The notes under the pieces: generated by a model
The model's database searches: none
What the model was told of the DNA's origin: nothing
The model's input: the letters and a program-made list of their open reading frames with translations, nothing else
Translations under genes and position numbers: made by a program
DNA from: Luoshenia tenuis
GTDB taxonomy: Bacteria; Bacillota; Clostridia; Christensenellales; GCA-900066905
DNA: 64,000 nucleotides
Assembly (NCBI RefSeq): GCF_014384745.1
Contig: NZ_JACRSO010000003.1
Span: 248,001-312,000, forward strand
Direction: 5' to 3'
Shown: positions 33,211 through 41,393 of the stretch, piece after piece
Position numbering within the stretch: position 1 is the first letter of the stretch
How the letters are laid out: the number at the start of each line of letters is the position of its first letter

Positions 33211-34935
33211 ATGCTGGAAACCTATACGGAAAAGGCCGGCGCAAGGCTAAGAGAAAAACAGCGCATCCTGTCTGTAGCAGCCGGACGGGAAAAGGCGGAC
33301 CTGGTATTTAAAAATGCCCGGTATGTCAACGTATTTTCTAACGAGATCTGCCGGGCGGATATCGCCCTGGCGCAGGGGCAGATCGCGGGGATAGGCCGGT
33401 ATAGCGGACGGCAGGAGATCGACGCATCGGAAAAGATCATCCTGCCAGGGTTTTTGGATGCGCACGTGCACCTGGAAAGTTCGCTTTTGTTGCCCGGCGC
33501 CTTTGCGGGGGCGGTTTTACCCCATGGCACGACCACGGTGATCGCCGATCCCCACGAGATCGCCAATGTGATGGGAACAGCGGGGATCCAGTACATGCTG
33601 GAGGCCACGCAGGGGCTGCCGGTGGATGTACGGTTTATGCTACCCTCCTGCGTGCCGGCGACGCCGCTGGATGAAGCCGGCGCTGTGCTGGATGCCGGGG
33701 AACTCGAGCCGTTTTACGCCCATCCCAGGGTACAGGGGCTGGGCGAGATGATGGATTATCCCGGCATCTTAGAGGGAAAAGCGCGGACGCTTGAGAAGGT
33801 AGTTGACGCGCAGGCCCACGGGATGCGGATCGATGGCCATGCGCCGGATCTGGCACCACACGCGCTAAACGCCTATGTGGCGGCGGGCATCTATTCAGAC
33901 CATGAGTGCCATGACCTGGAGGACGCGATGCAAAAGCTCAGGCGCGGGCAGTTTATCATGATCCGCGAAGGGACGGCTGCGCGCAACCTGGAGGCTTTAT
34001 CGCCCCTGCTTTGCCAGCAATACGCGCAGCGGTGCATGTTTTGTACCGACGATTGCCATGTAAACGAGGTGCGTGCCCGGGGGCATATCGACCATATCCT
34101 GCGCCGCGCCATCGCGCTGGGGGCAGACCCGGTTGCCGCCGTGAAAGCGGCCAGTTTTAATGCGGCGCAGTATTTTGGCCTGAACGATCGGGGCGCTATC
34201 GCCCCGGGCTACAGGGCGGACCTGGTAATGATCGATGACTTTGAGTCCCTTAAAGTTGAAAGGGTATGGATCAAGGGCCAACTGTGGGCGCAAGATGGCG
34301 TAGCGCGCGACTTTACGCCGCCGGCGGTCTCGCCGGGGCTGGAGCGGCACGCCCGGGATACCTTTCATCTAAAGCAGCTGTCTGCGGAAGATTTTGCGCA
34401 CAGTGGGCCGCTGGGCGTAATTGGGATGATGGGTGGAGAGATCACCACGCTGGACGCGGGCTGTGCCAGGGACATCGACCTAAATCAGGATATCCTAAAA
34501 ATCGCACTGGTTGAGCGGCATAGCAATACCGGCCATATCGGGTTGGGTTTTCTAAAAGGATATGGCCTGCGGGCCGGCGCGGTGGCCACCAGCATCGCTC
34601 ACGATGCACACAATATCGTAGCGGTAGGGGAAAATGAGGCGGATATAGCTGCTGCCGTCAACTGCGTGGCAGAACTTGGCGGAGGCATCGTGGTGCTGCG
34701 GGACGGAAATGTGCTGGCACAGCTGGCGCTGCCGGTCGCCGGGCTGATGAGCGATGGAGCGTGTGCAAAGGTGGATGAAGAACTGGCGCTGGCCAAGAAG
34801 GCGGCCAGGGCGCTTGGCGTTTCAGACGGTATCGATCCGTTTATGACGCTGAGCTTTATGGCGCTGCCGGTCATCCCTGCGTTACGGCTGACCACCCGAG
34901 GTGTGTTTGACGTGCGGCAAGGGAAAATGGTATAA
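33211..34935 (+). CDS. ade: Adenine deaminase
   Basis: Adenine deaminase turns adenine into hypoxanthine and ammonia for purine salvage. The start at 33211 gives 574 residues; a longer frame would need a start without a site. The metal-binding DAHVHLESS is at 83-91, and GHAPDLAPHALNAYVAAGIYSDHE and FCTDDCH follow in the barrel. The C-terminal domain with GALSVPVAG-like text and GGIVV ends the protein. It acts together with the permease and PRTase at 19818-21823, although it is not in the same operon. A convergent terminator is not evident, and the sporulation-type gene follows on the other strand. Confidence 0.95.
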   Translation: MLETYTEKAGARLREKQRILSVAAGREKADLVFKNARYVNVFSNEICRADIALAQGQIAGIGRYSGRQEIDASEKIILPGFLDAHVHLESSLLLPGAFAGAVLPHGTTTVIADPHEIANVMGTAGIQYMLEATQGLPVDVRFMLPSCVPATPLDEAGAVLDAGELEPFYAHPRVQGLGEMMDYPGILEGKARTLEKVVDAQAHGMRIDGHAPDLAPHALNAYVAAGIYSDHECHDLEDAMQKLRRGQFIMIREGTAARNLEALSPLLCQQYAQRCMFCTDDCHVNEVRARGHIDHILRRAIALGADPVAAVKAASFNAAQYFGLNDRGAIAPGYRADLVMIDDFESLKVERVWIKGQLWAQDGVARDFTPPAVSPGLERHARDTFHLKQLSAEDFAHSGPLGVIGMMGGEITTLDAGCARDIDLNQDILKIALVERHSNTGHIGLGFLKGYGLRAGAVATSIAHDAHNIVAVGENEADIAAAVNCVAELGGGIVVLRDGNVLAQLALPVAGLMSDGACAKVDEELALAKKAARALGVSDGIDPFMTLSFMALPVIPALRLTTRGVFDVRQGKMV

Positions 34936-34976
34936 GAAGTTGCGCTGCGGCGGGCCCAGGCCCGCCGCAAGGCTTA

Positions 34977-35345
34977 TTACAGGCCGTAGCGGGCCTGCTG
35001 GGCGACGGTGGCGATGAACATCGCATTGGTGGGACGGTCGCGCCCCGGGTCCAGAAGTGTTGAGAACAGCTCCGCTTTAACAGGAGAAGGGCTGCGCTCG
35101 AAGGTGATGCGGATGGCGTTGCGCATGGAGCGCTCTACCATGGAGGCGTTGATCGCATAATGATGGGCGATGACGTGATAAAGGCGGGTAGTGGCGTTGG
35201 CGAACAACTCGTGATTATGCGCCATGAGAATGATGGCATCGCGCAGGTAGATAAAGCCCTTTAAATGTGGCGGCACGCCGATACTGATTAATTGATTTGC
35301 GACGATAGATTCTATTCGTGTGTCATAGTCACATTCATACGACAT
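34977..35345 (-). CDS. Free-standing Spo0A C-terminal DNA-binding domain protein
   Basis: The start at 35345 has AGGAGG eight to twelve bases upstream; 122 residues result. The whole protein corresponds to the Spo0A effector domain: SIGVPPHLKGFIYLRDAI, the recognition region NASMVERSMRNAIRITF, and RPTNAMFIATVAQ. These match conserved Spo0A blocks (IGVPAHIKGYLYLREAI, SRVERAIRHAI, KPTNSEFIAMVAD) but there is no receiver domain. Spo0A normally needs phosphorylation of its own receiver to dimerise. This version is third in a run of receiver, HPt and Spo0A-C genes, so regulation may be split over separate proteins. It could bind 0A-like boxes; the targets are unknown. Confidence 0.85.
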   Translation of the reverse strand: MSYECDYDTRIESIVANQLISIGVPPHLKGFIYLRDAIILMAHNHELFANATTRLYHVIAHHYAINASMVERSMRNAIRITFERSPSPVKAELFSTLLDPGRDRPTNAMFIATVAQQARYGL

Positions 35346-35367
35346 GGATCGTTGCTCCTCCTGTCCG

Positions 35368-35733
35368 TTAATCGGATGCGGTCTGCATATAAGTTTCAAT
35401 TGAGGTAATGATTTTATAATAGGATATCTGGACGCTGTTAAAGGTATGGTTACAGGCCTCCAGGTCTTTTTTCTTGGCGTATACGCACAGCTGCTGGCAG
35501 TGGGCGGCCAGCGGGGTAAAGCCCAGATTCAGGCACAGCCCCTTGAAGTTATGCGCCGCATGATAGATCGCCCCCGGCTCGCGGGAGCCTATGGCGGTTT
35601 TTAATTGCGCATAGCTAGGGTCAGCAGGGAAGCGAAGAATATAGCGCTTGATTGAGGGCATGGGTACGCCCAGACGCGTTAAGGTCACCTCCGGCTCTAA
35701 GATGATTTCGTTGAGCAAGTCTCTGAATTTCAT
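35368..35733 (-). CDS. Histidine phosphotransfer (HPt) domain protein
   Basis: The 121-residue all-helical protein contains AHNFKGLCLNLG (about 60-71), the HPt signature with the phosphoryl-accepting histidine at His61 followed by lysine and glycine. HPt proteins carry phosphate between a hybrid kinase or receiver and another receiver. AGGAGG lies 12 bases before the ATG, and the start codon overlaps the receiver stop (ATGA). The tail is a helical extension. No histidine kinase is encoded in the window, so the phosphate donor must lie elsewhere. Confidence 0.85.
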   Translation of the reverse strand: MKFRDLLNEIILEPEVTLTRLGVPMPSIKRYILRFPADPSYAQLKTAIGSREPGAIYHAAHNFKGLCLNLGFTPLAAHCQQLCVYAKKKDLEACNHTFNSVQISYYKIITSIETYMQTASD

Positions 35734-36545
35734 AAAGCTTTCATGACCTCCTGCGTCGTTGGCTGATCAAAATAGATTTTGGCGGCGGTTTCCTCGGCCC
35801 AGGTATAATCCAACATATAATCCTGTACGTTTGCGCTTAAGGTTGGATTATTTAAATGGTCGAAGTAATCGCAATCCAACCCGCCGGGATTGATGTTGCA
35901 AGAACCCCGTACGCTGTGAAAGATATCGCTGGAGTCGTACTGGGCCAGCACCTGTTTGAGCATGATAACGGCTTTGCGGTACAAGCGCTTGGTCTTTTCG
36001 TCGATCGGGCGTTCCGGCCAAAGTGCCTCGATGGCCTCCTCCATGCCGACGGCGCTGCCGCACCGGTCGATACACATGGCTAAAAGTTCTTTGGATTTGG
36101 CGTTTGAAAAGTACAGCGGCTGCTCCCGGTCAAACACATCAAAGTGCCCGAAAGTCCTGACGGTCAGCCTTTGGCGCAGGCGGTGGCTCAGCAGCGTCGC
36201 CCGCTCGATCGCCTCGGCGATATCCCGGCAGACATAAGGCTTGCAGATATAAAAATCCGCCTTCATGCGCATGGCTTCGGCACAATATCCCGGCTCGCTG
36301 GCCACGTAGATCAAGATGATCTTGGGATAAAGTTTGCGCAGCTCGCGCCCCAGCTCCAACCCATTGAGCCCAGGCATGTCGATATCCAAAAAGGCGAAAT
36401 CCACGGTGTTATTGCGTGCAAAATGCAACGCATCCAGCGGGGATTGAAACGCGCCCAGAATGGCGACGTGCTGGGAGAGCACGCATATATCCTGCAATAT
36501 TTCAAGGGATAATTGGTTGTCATCCACCAATATGGTTCTTAACAT
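35730..36545 (-). CDS. Response regulator with SARP-like winged-helix output
   Basis: The start at 36545 is preferred because AGGAG is seven bases away. The 271-residue protein has a receiver at 1-118: acidic pair Asp8-Asp9, phosphoacceptor Asp54 in FLDIDMPGLNG, Ser83 and Lys102 in CKPY. All catalytic residues are therefore present. The rest (about 125-240) starts LTVRTFGHFDVF, reads FSNAKSKELLAMCIDRCG and has EEAIEALWPERP. That is the OmpR/SARP-type winged helix seen in clostridial regulators, without the full tetratricopeptide part. It leads the three-gene phosphorelay cassette and has a repeat-rich upstream region. Confidence 0.9.
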   Translation of the reverse strand: MLRTILVDDNQLSLEILQDICVLSQHVAILGAFQSPLDALHFARNNTVDFAFLDIDMPGLNGLELGRELRKLYPKIILIYVASEPGYCAEAMRMKADFYICKPYVCRDIAEAIERATLLSHRLRQRLTVRTFGHFDVFDREQPLYFSNAKSKELLAMCIDRCGSAVGMEEAIEALWPERPIDEKTKRLYRKAVIMLKQVLAQYDSSDIFHSVRGSCNINPGGLDCDYFDHLNNPTLSANVQDYMLDYTWAEETAAKIYFDQPTTQEVMKAL

Positions 36546-36700
36546 TCTCATTCTCCTGATCTAGTGTAAGCACGCTGTATTTATGACAGGAATGATTATA
36601 CCACACCCAGCGCTACTTTAACGCCACCCTTTTAACAAAAGAAATGCTACTTTACGACATCTTATATAAAAGTGAGGTATTTTTATATAAGATGTTGCGG
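36546..36700 (-). promoter_or_regulatory. Repeat-rich promoter region of the phosphorelay cassette
   Basis: On the minus strand a TATAAT lies near 36595, with a weak -35 box. The direct repeat GCTACTTTA (plus-strand sense) occurs at 36612-36620 and 36646-36654, 34 bases apart. A perfect 15-bp inverted repeat follows at 36657-36671 and 36681-36695 with a nine-base loop. TGTCGTA (minus strand, 36653-36659) differs by one base from the 0A-box TGTCGAA. The spacing suggests an activator-dependent promoter. Confidence 0.5.
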
Positions 36701-36730
36701 AAGCCGTATTTTTGCGCGTTTGAGACCGCA

Positions 36731-36760
36731 AAAAAGCCGCCCGGCGGGCGGCTTAAAGAC
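36731..36760 (-). terminator. Terminator of cvpA-type gene
   Basis: AAAAAAGCCGCC pairs with GGGCGGCTT; on the minus strand the hairpin is followed by TTTTTTGCGG, so it ends the CvpA-like gene. Confidence 0.6.
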
Positions 36761-36773
36761 GGAGCGATAACAG

Positions 36774-37487
36774 CTAAATGATACTGCTGAGCATATCCAG
36801 GATAAAGTTGCTCTTATAAAACAGCGAGGCGAAGAATGAATTGTCCAGGTATTGGTTGACAAAGCTGATCGGCATCACCGAGAGGATGACCGGCACGATG
36901 GCGAACAGTACGAACATCAGCAATATGCCCTGCACCAGGCCAAAGCACCCGCCAAGCACACCATCCAGCGTCTTGAGCACCGGCAGGCTGACCACGGCAT
37001 GCGTCATGGCGATGATCAGCGCGAAGATCAGCGAGAGGGCGAAAAAGATGATCAAAAAGCTGATGACATTGACCAGCAGGTTGCCCAGCGTGGTGTTGAA
37101 GTACTGCCCCAGCGTCACGACGCCTGCCTGCCCGGTAAAGGCTTGATTGAGCACGTTTTCCCGCAGCATGGTGGTCACCGAGGAGGGAAGTCCGCTGGTA
37201 GAGAGGATGTCCGTCAGCTGTGAGGAGGTGACGGAGGAGGCCGGTTGGGAAAGGATCTCAAATCCGGTCAGCGTTTCTGCCGCCCCATCGGACATATAAC
37301 CAAACAGCTGCCCCCAGAAAGAGGAGCTCATCAAAAACCTGGAGAGAAAAGGGTAGAACAAAAATGCCCCCAACCAGGACAGGAAGGTAGAGGCCAGGGA
37401 CAGTGCCGTACGGGTAAAGCCCCGGTAAAAACCGTACAATACAAATATGGCCAATAAGACCAGAATTGCGATATCAAGAATATTCAA
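36774..37487 (-). CDS. CvpA family membrane protein
   Basis: The 237-residue protein starts at TTG with AAAGGA seven bases upstream. It has four to five membrane helices and the CvpA pattern: ILDIAILVLLAIFVLYGFYRGFTRTALSL at the N-terminus and LKTLDGVLGGCFGLVQGILLMFVLFAIVPV in the second half. CvpA proteins affect colicin V production and envelope stability; their biochemical role is not established. The neighbour upstream in the same operon is a membrane-anchored propeller protein, an arrangement I recall from other Clostridia. Confidence 0.9.
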   Translation of the reverse strand: MNILDIAILVLLAIFVLYGFYRGFTRTALSLASTFLSWLGAFLFYPFLSRFLMSSSFWGQLFGYMSDGAAETLTGFEILSQPASSVTSSQLTDILSTSGLPSSVTTMLRENVLNQAFTGQAGVVTLGQYFNTTLGNLLVNVISFLIIFFALSLIFALIIAMTHAVVSLPVLKTLDGVLGGCFGLVQGILLMFVLFAIVPVILSVMPISFVNQYLDNSFFASLFYKSNFILDMLSSII

Positions 37488-37517
37488 AGCGCGTTCCTTT
37501 CTAAAAGCACAAATCGT

Positions 37518-38612
37518 TTAACCCAGCGGTACCTTGTAGACCGAGGCGCCGTCGCTGACCAGAGCGAAGCTGCGGTCCGGCGAGAGCGTAACGGATTGGA
37601 TATCGATGGGGAGCAGCGTGTTCCCCTCGCTTTGGCCGGAAAGCGAATAGGTGTACACGTTGCGGCCGGCAAAAGCATAGACTTTGCTGCGCCCGAAGTA
37701 GACGCTATGGGTGTCGTCCGGCAGCTTCAGGCTCTTATCGCCCTCGGGCAGAGTGGCCAGCTGCAACTGGGTGGGCGCCAGCTTGGTGGCCGCATCCAGC
37801 TGCTGGGGGATGAGGGCCAAGCGCATCGCTTTATCCAGCTGCGCCGCGTCCGTCACGCTCCAGCCATAGACCAGGCGCTCGTACTGCTTTTCACCATCCT
37901 TATTGTAGCACACCACATTATTGGTTCCAATAAGCAAATAGTTCTCATCGGTCACCAGCGCGTCGTAGCAGACTTGGTTATAGGCGGTCACCATGCCGCT
38001 AACGGCTTTGCCGGGGTTATAGGTCGTCAGCCTGGAAAGCGGCGAAGGGGCCAGGGTATCCAGCGTGATCACCCAGACCTGCTTGCCATCGGGCGCATAA
38101 TCAAACTTGAGCGCGGTCTGGTCCTGCAGGGCGATCTGGTCTACCTGGGCGCCGGCCCGGTCAAAAACATCCAGGCGGTAACCGCCCTCAGAGGTTTGCA
38201 CCAGCGCGGCGGCCGTATCCTGGCCGCACCGGGCCATGATCAGCTTGTCCGTCCCGTAGGATTGCTCAAACAGGCGGGCGCCGTTTTCGTCGTATACCTG
38301 CATCAACCGCTCGGTATAAAGAGCCGTCAGCTGGCTGGAAGCGGCCAGGGTGCCCTGCACGGCGGCCTCGCTGTTCCACATGGCGTTGCCTGCGGGGTCG
38401 ATTTTATAAAGCCGCCCCTTTTCCCAGTATAGGATGCCGTTGCTGGCGGCGGTATAGGGCGTATCCCCCGCAAAGGTTAGCGGCGCGACCTCCAGCGAGG
38501 CGGCCTGGCGGGCGGGCCGCCAGATGAGAAACTCGCACAGTATCAGTGCGATGATCACTAAAAAAAGCGCGACAAACGGAATAAATTTGCCTACGCGTAT
38601 CCGTCGTTCCAT
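37518..38612 (-). CDS. Membrane-anchored beta-propeller protein (DUF5711-like)
   Basis: The start at 38612 has AGGAG seven bases upstream. The 364-residue protein has one N-terminal helix (about 11-31) and then an extracytoplasmic part of repeated four-strand blades. Blade-like phrases include GILYWEKGRLYKIDPAGNAMW, ALVQTSEGGYRLDVFDRAG, NVVCYNKDGEKQYERLVYGW and SVTLSPDRSFALVSDG. This fits the clostridial DUF5711 family found beside CvpA. It has no catalytic motif, so a scaffold or sensor role is most likely. The same family member is often the first gene of a two-gene operon. Confidence 0.75.
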   Translation of the reverse strand: MERRIRVGKFIPFVALFLVIIALILCEFLIWRPARQAASLEVAPLTFAGDTPYTAASNGILYWEKGRLYKIDPAGNAMWNSEAAVQGTLAASSQLTALYTERLMQVYDENGARLFEQSYGTDKLIMARCGQDTAAALVQTSEGGYRLDVFDRAGAQVDQIALQDQTALKFDYAPDGKQVWVITLDTLAPSPLSRLTTYNPGKAVSGMVTAYNQVCYDALVTDENYLLIGTNNVVCYNKDGEKQYERLVYGWSVTDAAQLDKAMRLALIPQQLDAATKLAPTQLQLATLPEGDKSLKLPDDTHSVYFGRSKVYAFAGRNVYTYSLSGQSEGNTLLPIDIQSVTLSPDRSFALVSDGASVYKVPLG

Positions 38613-38781
38613 CTTCATTCTCCTATTTAAACGCCCGAAATAGGCGTGAAACTGCCTGAAGCTGCGCCCGCTCCATGGTAAACAAAATCAGGAGGGCTGG
38701 ACCTTTTTTACAAAAGATCAAACCATCCTTTGCGCGAAGTATAAATGACCCTTATATATTGTAAAGCAAAAGGGGGGACAA

Positions 38782-38823
38782 ATGCAATCTAAAACCGAAA
38801 TGGAAACAAAACCGATACTTTAA
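38782..38823 (+). CDS. Possible 13-codon leader peptide or chance frame
   Basis: A GGGGGG site is five bases before ATG, and a promoter-like TTGCGC/TATATA pair with a 17-base spacer lies at 38730-38758. The frame reads MQSKTEMETKPIL and ends inside the stop codon of the minus-strand gene. No gene follows on this strand until 39231. Confidence 0.2.
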   Translation: MQSKTEMETKPIL

Positions 38824-39074
38824 AATAGCGGGCTGTAGCTGCGCCGGCGCAGGATAAGCGCCAGTTGCTCCGGGCTTTTGCCGCGGCAGGGCAATAGCAG
38901 CGCGCCGCTTTCGGCGGGCCGGGGAGGCAGGCGCAAAAAGATGCCCTTATAGACCGTGGCACCGTAAAGAAAGGCCTCGTATCCCACGGCCTGGGCGGCG
39001 GGCAGGCAGGTAAAGCCCATCCTGCTCAGGGCGCGGGCTTGCGGTGCGGCATCTTCGGTATAGGCGATCAGCAT
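38820..39074 (-). CDS. Small YkuS-like protein
   Basis: The 84-residue protein begins MLIAYTEDAAPQARALSRMGFTC and is preceded by AAAGGAGG eight bases upstream. The N-terminal strand-helix pattern resembles the YkuS/UPF0180 family, small clostridial proteins with unknown function. The usual GCDCC motif is not present; instead GYEAFLYGATVYKG lies in the middle and a proline-arginine stretch follows. It stands alone, divergent from the U32 peptidase. Confidence 0.5.
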   Translation of the reverse strand: MLIAYTEDAAPQARALSRMGFTCLPAAQAVGYEAFLYGATVYKGIFLRLPPRPAESGALLLPCRGKSPEQLALILRRRSYSPLF

Positions 39075-39093
39075 GGCGGCCTCCTTTTAATAT

Positions 39094-39123
39094 TTGACGC
39101 ATGGGGGACCCGGTGACTATACT
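39094..39123 (+). promoter_or_regulatory. Promoter of the U32 peptidase gene
   Basis: TTGACG (39094-39099) and TATACT (39118-39123) with an 18-base spacer. Confidence 0.6.
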
Positions 39124-39230
39124 AATAATGATGAAACGATGGAGCGTGAAGCCATAAATTAGTATATCCGCGCGGACGGCCTTTGATGCACGAAAGGGGC
39201 TGCCTGGCGGAGCGGGAAGGACAGGATCAC

Positions 39231-41291
39231 ATGGAGATATTGGCGCCGGCGGGCGGAATGGAGCAGTTGCAGGCGGCGGTGCGCAGCGGGGCGGACGCCG
39301 TTTATTTTGGCGCGCAGCTTTTTAACGCCCGGCGCAACGCGGCCAACTTTACCGATGAGGAGATACCCAGGGCCATTGCCTACTGCCACGCGCGGGGCGT
39401 ACGGGTGCATATGACGCTCAACACCCTGGTGCAGGATGGGGAGATGGACGGGGTGTGCCGCACGCTGGAACAGATCGCCCGGGCCGGGGCGGATGCGGTG
39501 ATCGTTCAGGATCTGGCGGTGGCGCGCCTGGCCCGGCAGATCTGCCCGGAGCTGAAGTTGCACGCCTCGACCCAGATGGCGGTGCACAACGCGGCGGGGC
39601 TGCGCCTGCTTGAGGAAATAGGGTTTTCCCGCGCGGTGCTGGCCCGTGAACTGAGCCGGGAGGAGATCGGCCGCCTGGCCGCGGGGACCGGCCTTGAAGT
39701 GGAGGTGTTTGTGCACGGCGCGCTGTGCATGAGCGTTTCGGGCCAGTGCTACCTCTCCGGTATGCTGGGGGGGCGCAGCGGCAACCGGGGGCTGTGCGCC
39801 CAGCCCTGCCGGCTGGATTTTAAGGCCGGGCAGAGGGGGTATGCCCTTTCGCTTAAGGATCTTTCCCTCATCGGGCAGATGCGGCTTTTAGAGCAGCTGG
39901 GGGTGGCCTCGCTCAAGATCGAGGGGCGGATGAAGCGGCCCGAGTATGTGGCCTGCGCGACCCGCGCCTGCAAACAGGCATTGGAGGGAGAACAGCCGGA
40001 CTTGGAAAGCCTGAAGGCCGTATTCTCCCGCAGCGGGTTCACCAATGGCTATTTTGCGGCCAAACGCGACCTTGCGATGTTCGGCACACGCACCCGGGAG
40101 GATGTGCAGCAGGCGGGCGGGGTGCTGGGGCAGATCGCCGCGACCTACCGCCATGAGGCCAAAACGGTGCCGGTGGATATGCGTTTGACTGTGCGCGACG
40201 GCGCCAGCCCGGAATTGCAGGCGATGGGGCGGGGTGTGCGCGTTTGCGTGCAGGCGCAAGGCGAGAAGCCGGAAAAAGCCGTCAACCGTCCGCTGGACGA
40301 GGCGCAGGCCCGCCAGGCGCTGGAAAAGACGGGAGGGACGCCCTTTTACCTGCGGGAGCTGCACGCGCAGATCGAGCCGGGGCTGCGGTTGCCTATATCC
40401 GCGCTGAACAGCCTGCGCAAGGCGGCTTTAGAGGAGCTGGAAACGCTGCTGGGGCAGCCGCCGGTGCGGGAGATCATCCCCCTGCGGCTGGAAAAGGCGC
40501 CCTGCGCGCGGGTAGAGGATGGAGAGGGCGCGCCCCGTCTGCGCATCCGGCTGGAAAAGGCGGAGCAGCTTTCACAGGAGTTGGTTATCGCGGCGGAGCG
40601 GTTGATCCTGCCGCTTAACGAACTGGCGGCGCACCCGGAGCTGTTGGACGCCCTGGGAGATAAGTTGATCGGCGAGATCCCGATGGCGGTGTTCCCGAAT
40701 GATGAGGAGCGGACAGCGGCGCTTTTGGCGGCGCTAAAGCGCCAGGGACTGGCCGGTGCGCAGGCCGAGAACCTGGGGGCGCTGTGCATGGCCCGGGAGT
40801 TGGGGCTGCGCGTACACGGCGGCTATGGGCTGAATATCCTGAACAGCTTGGCGCTGGAAGAGGCGGGGCGCTTGGGCGTGGCGGATCAGACGATCAGCTT
40901 TGAGGCGAACCTGCGGGATATCCGGCATTTGCAGCGCCATGTTCCCTGCGGCGCGATCGCCTATGGGCATCTGCCGCTGATGACGCTGCGCGCCTGCCCG
41001 ATGCAGGGCGCGCGGGGCTGCGGGGATTGCGATGGACGCAGGGCGCTGACCGACCGCAAGGGCGAAAAATTTACCGTTTTGTGCCGGGAAAGGCGATATT
41101 CCCAGTTGCTCAATGGCCACGTATTATCCCTGGCGGACCAGCAGGCGCAGCTGCAGGGGCTGGATTTTGCGACGCTGTACTTTACCCTGGAGGATCAGCA
41201 GGCCTGCCGGCGTGCGCTGGAGGATTACCTAGCCGGGCGCATGCCGCAGGGGCAATATACCCGCGGGCTGTACCTGCGCCAGCTGCAGTAA
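39231..41291 (+). CDS. U32 family peptidase with DUF3656-like C-terminal region
   Basis: The start at 39231 follows AAGGA by nine bases and gives 686 residues. The U32 signature EVFVHGALCMSVSGQCYLS is at about 158-176, with Cys166 and Cys173. GYALSLKDLSLIGQMRLLEQLGVASLKIEGRMKRPEY is the next family block. Cysteines near the C-terminus (CPMQGARGCGDCDGR) may bind an iron-sulfur cluster. Homologues such as RlhA and TrhP hydroxylate rRNA or tRNA, so RNA modification is more likely than protein cleavage. The enzyme is long enough to include the extra C-terminal domain of the clostridial group. Confidence 0.9.
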   Translation: MEILAPAGGMEQLQAAVRSGADAVYFGAQLFNARRNAANFTDEEIPRAIAYCHARGVRVHMTLNTLVQDGEMDGVCRTLEQIARAGADAVIVQDLAVARLARQICPELKLHASTQMAVHNAAGLRLLEEIGFSRAVLARELSREEIGRLAAGTGLEVEVFVHGALCMSVSGQCYLSGMLGGRSGNRGLCAQPCRLDFKAGQRGYALSLKDLSLIGQMRLLEQLGVASLKIEGRMKRPEYVACATRACKQALEGEQPDLESLKAVFSRSGFTNGYFAAKRDLAMFGTRTREDVQQAGGVLGQIAATYRHEAKTVPVDMRLTVRDGASPELQAMGRGVRVCVQAQGEKPEKAVNRPLDEAQARQALEKTGGTPFYLRELHAQIEPGLRLPISALNSLRKAALEELETLLGQPPVREIIPLRLEKAPCARVEDGEGAPRLRIRLEKAEQLSQELVIAAERLILPLNELAAHPELLDALGDKLIGEIPMAVFPNDEERTAALLAALKRQGLAGAQAENLGALCMARELGLRVHGGYGLNILNSLALEEAGRLGVADQTISFEANLRDIRHLQRHVPCGAIAYGHLPLMTLRACPMQGARGCGDCDGRRALTDRKGEKFTVLCRERRYSQLLNGHVLSLADQQAQLQGLDFATLYFTLEDQQACRRALEDYLAGRMPQGQYTRGLYLRQLQ

Positions 41292-41393
41292 AGGGGCTTT
41301 GCCTTTCGAACCGTAAAGGACTATACTTTGGATATAAAACGACAAACGACAGCGCAGGGCGGCTGCCCTGCCTGAAGAAGGGTGGTTTTTGAT

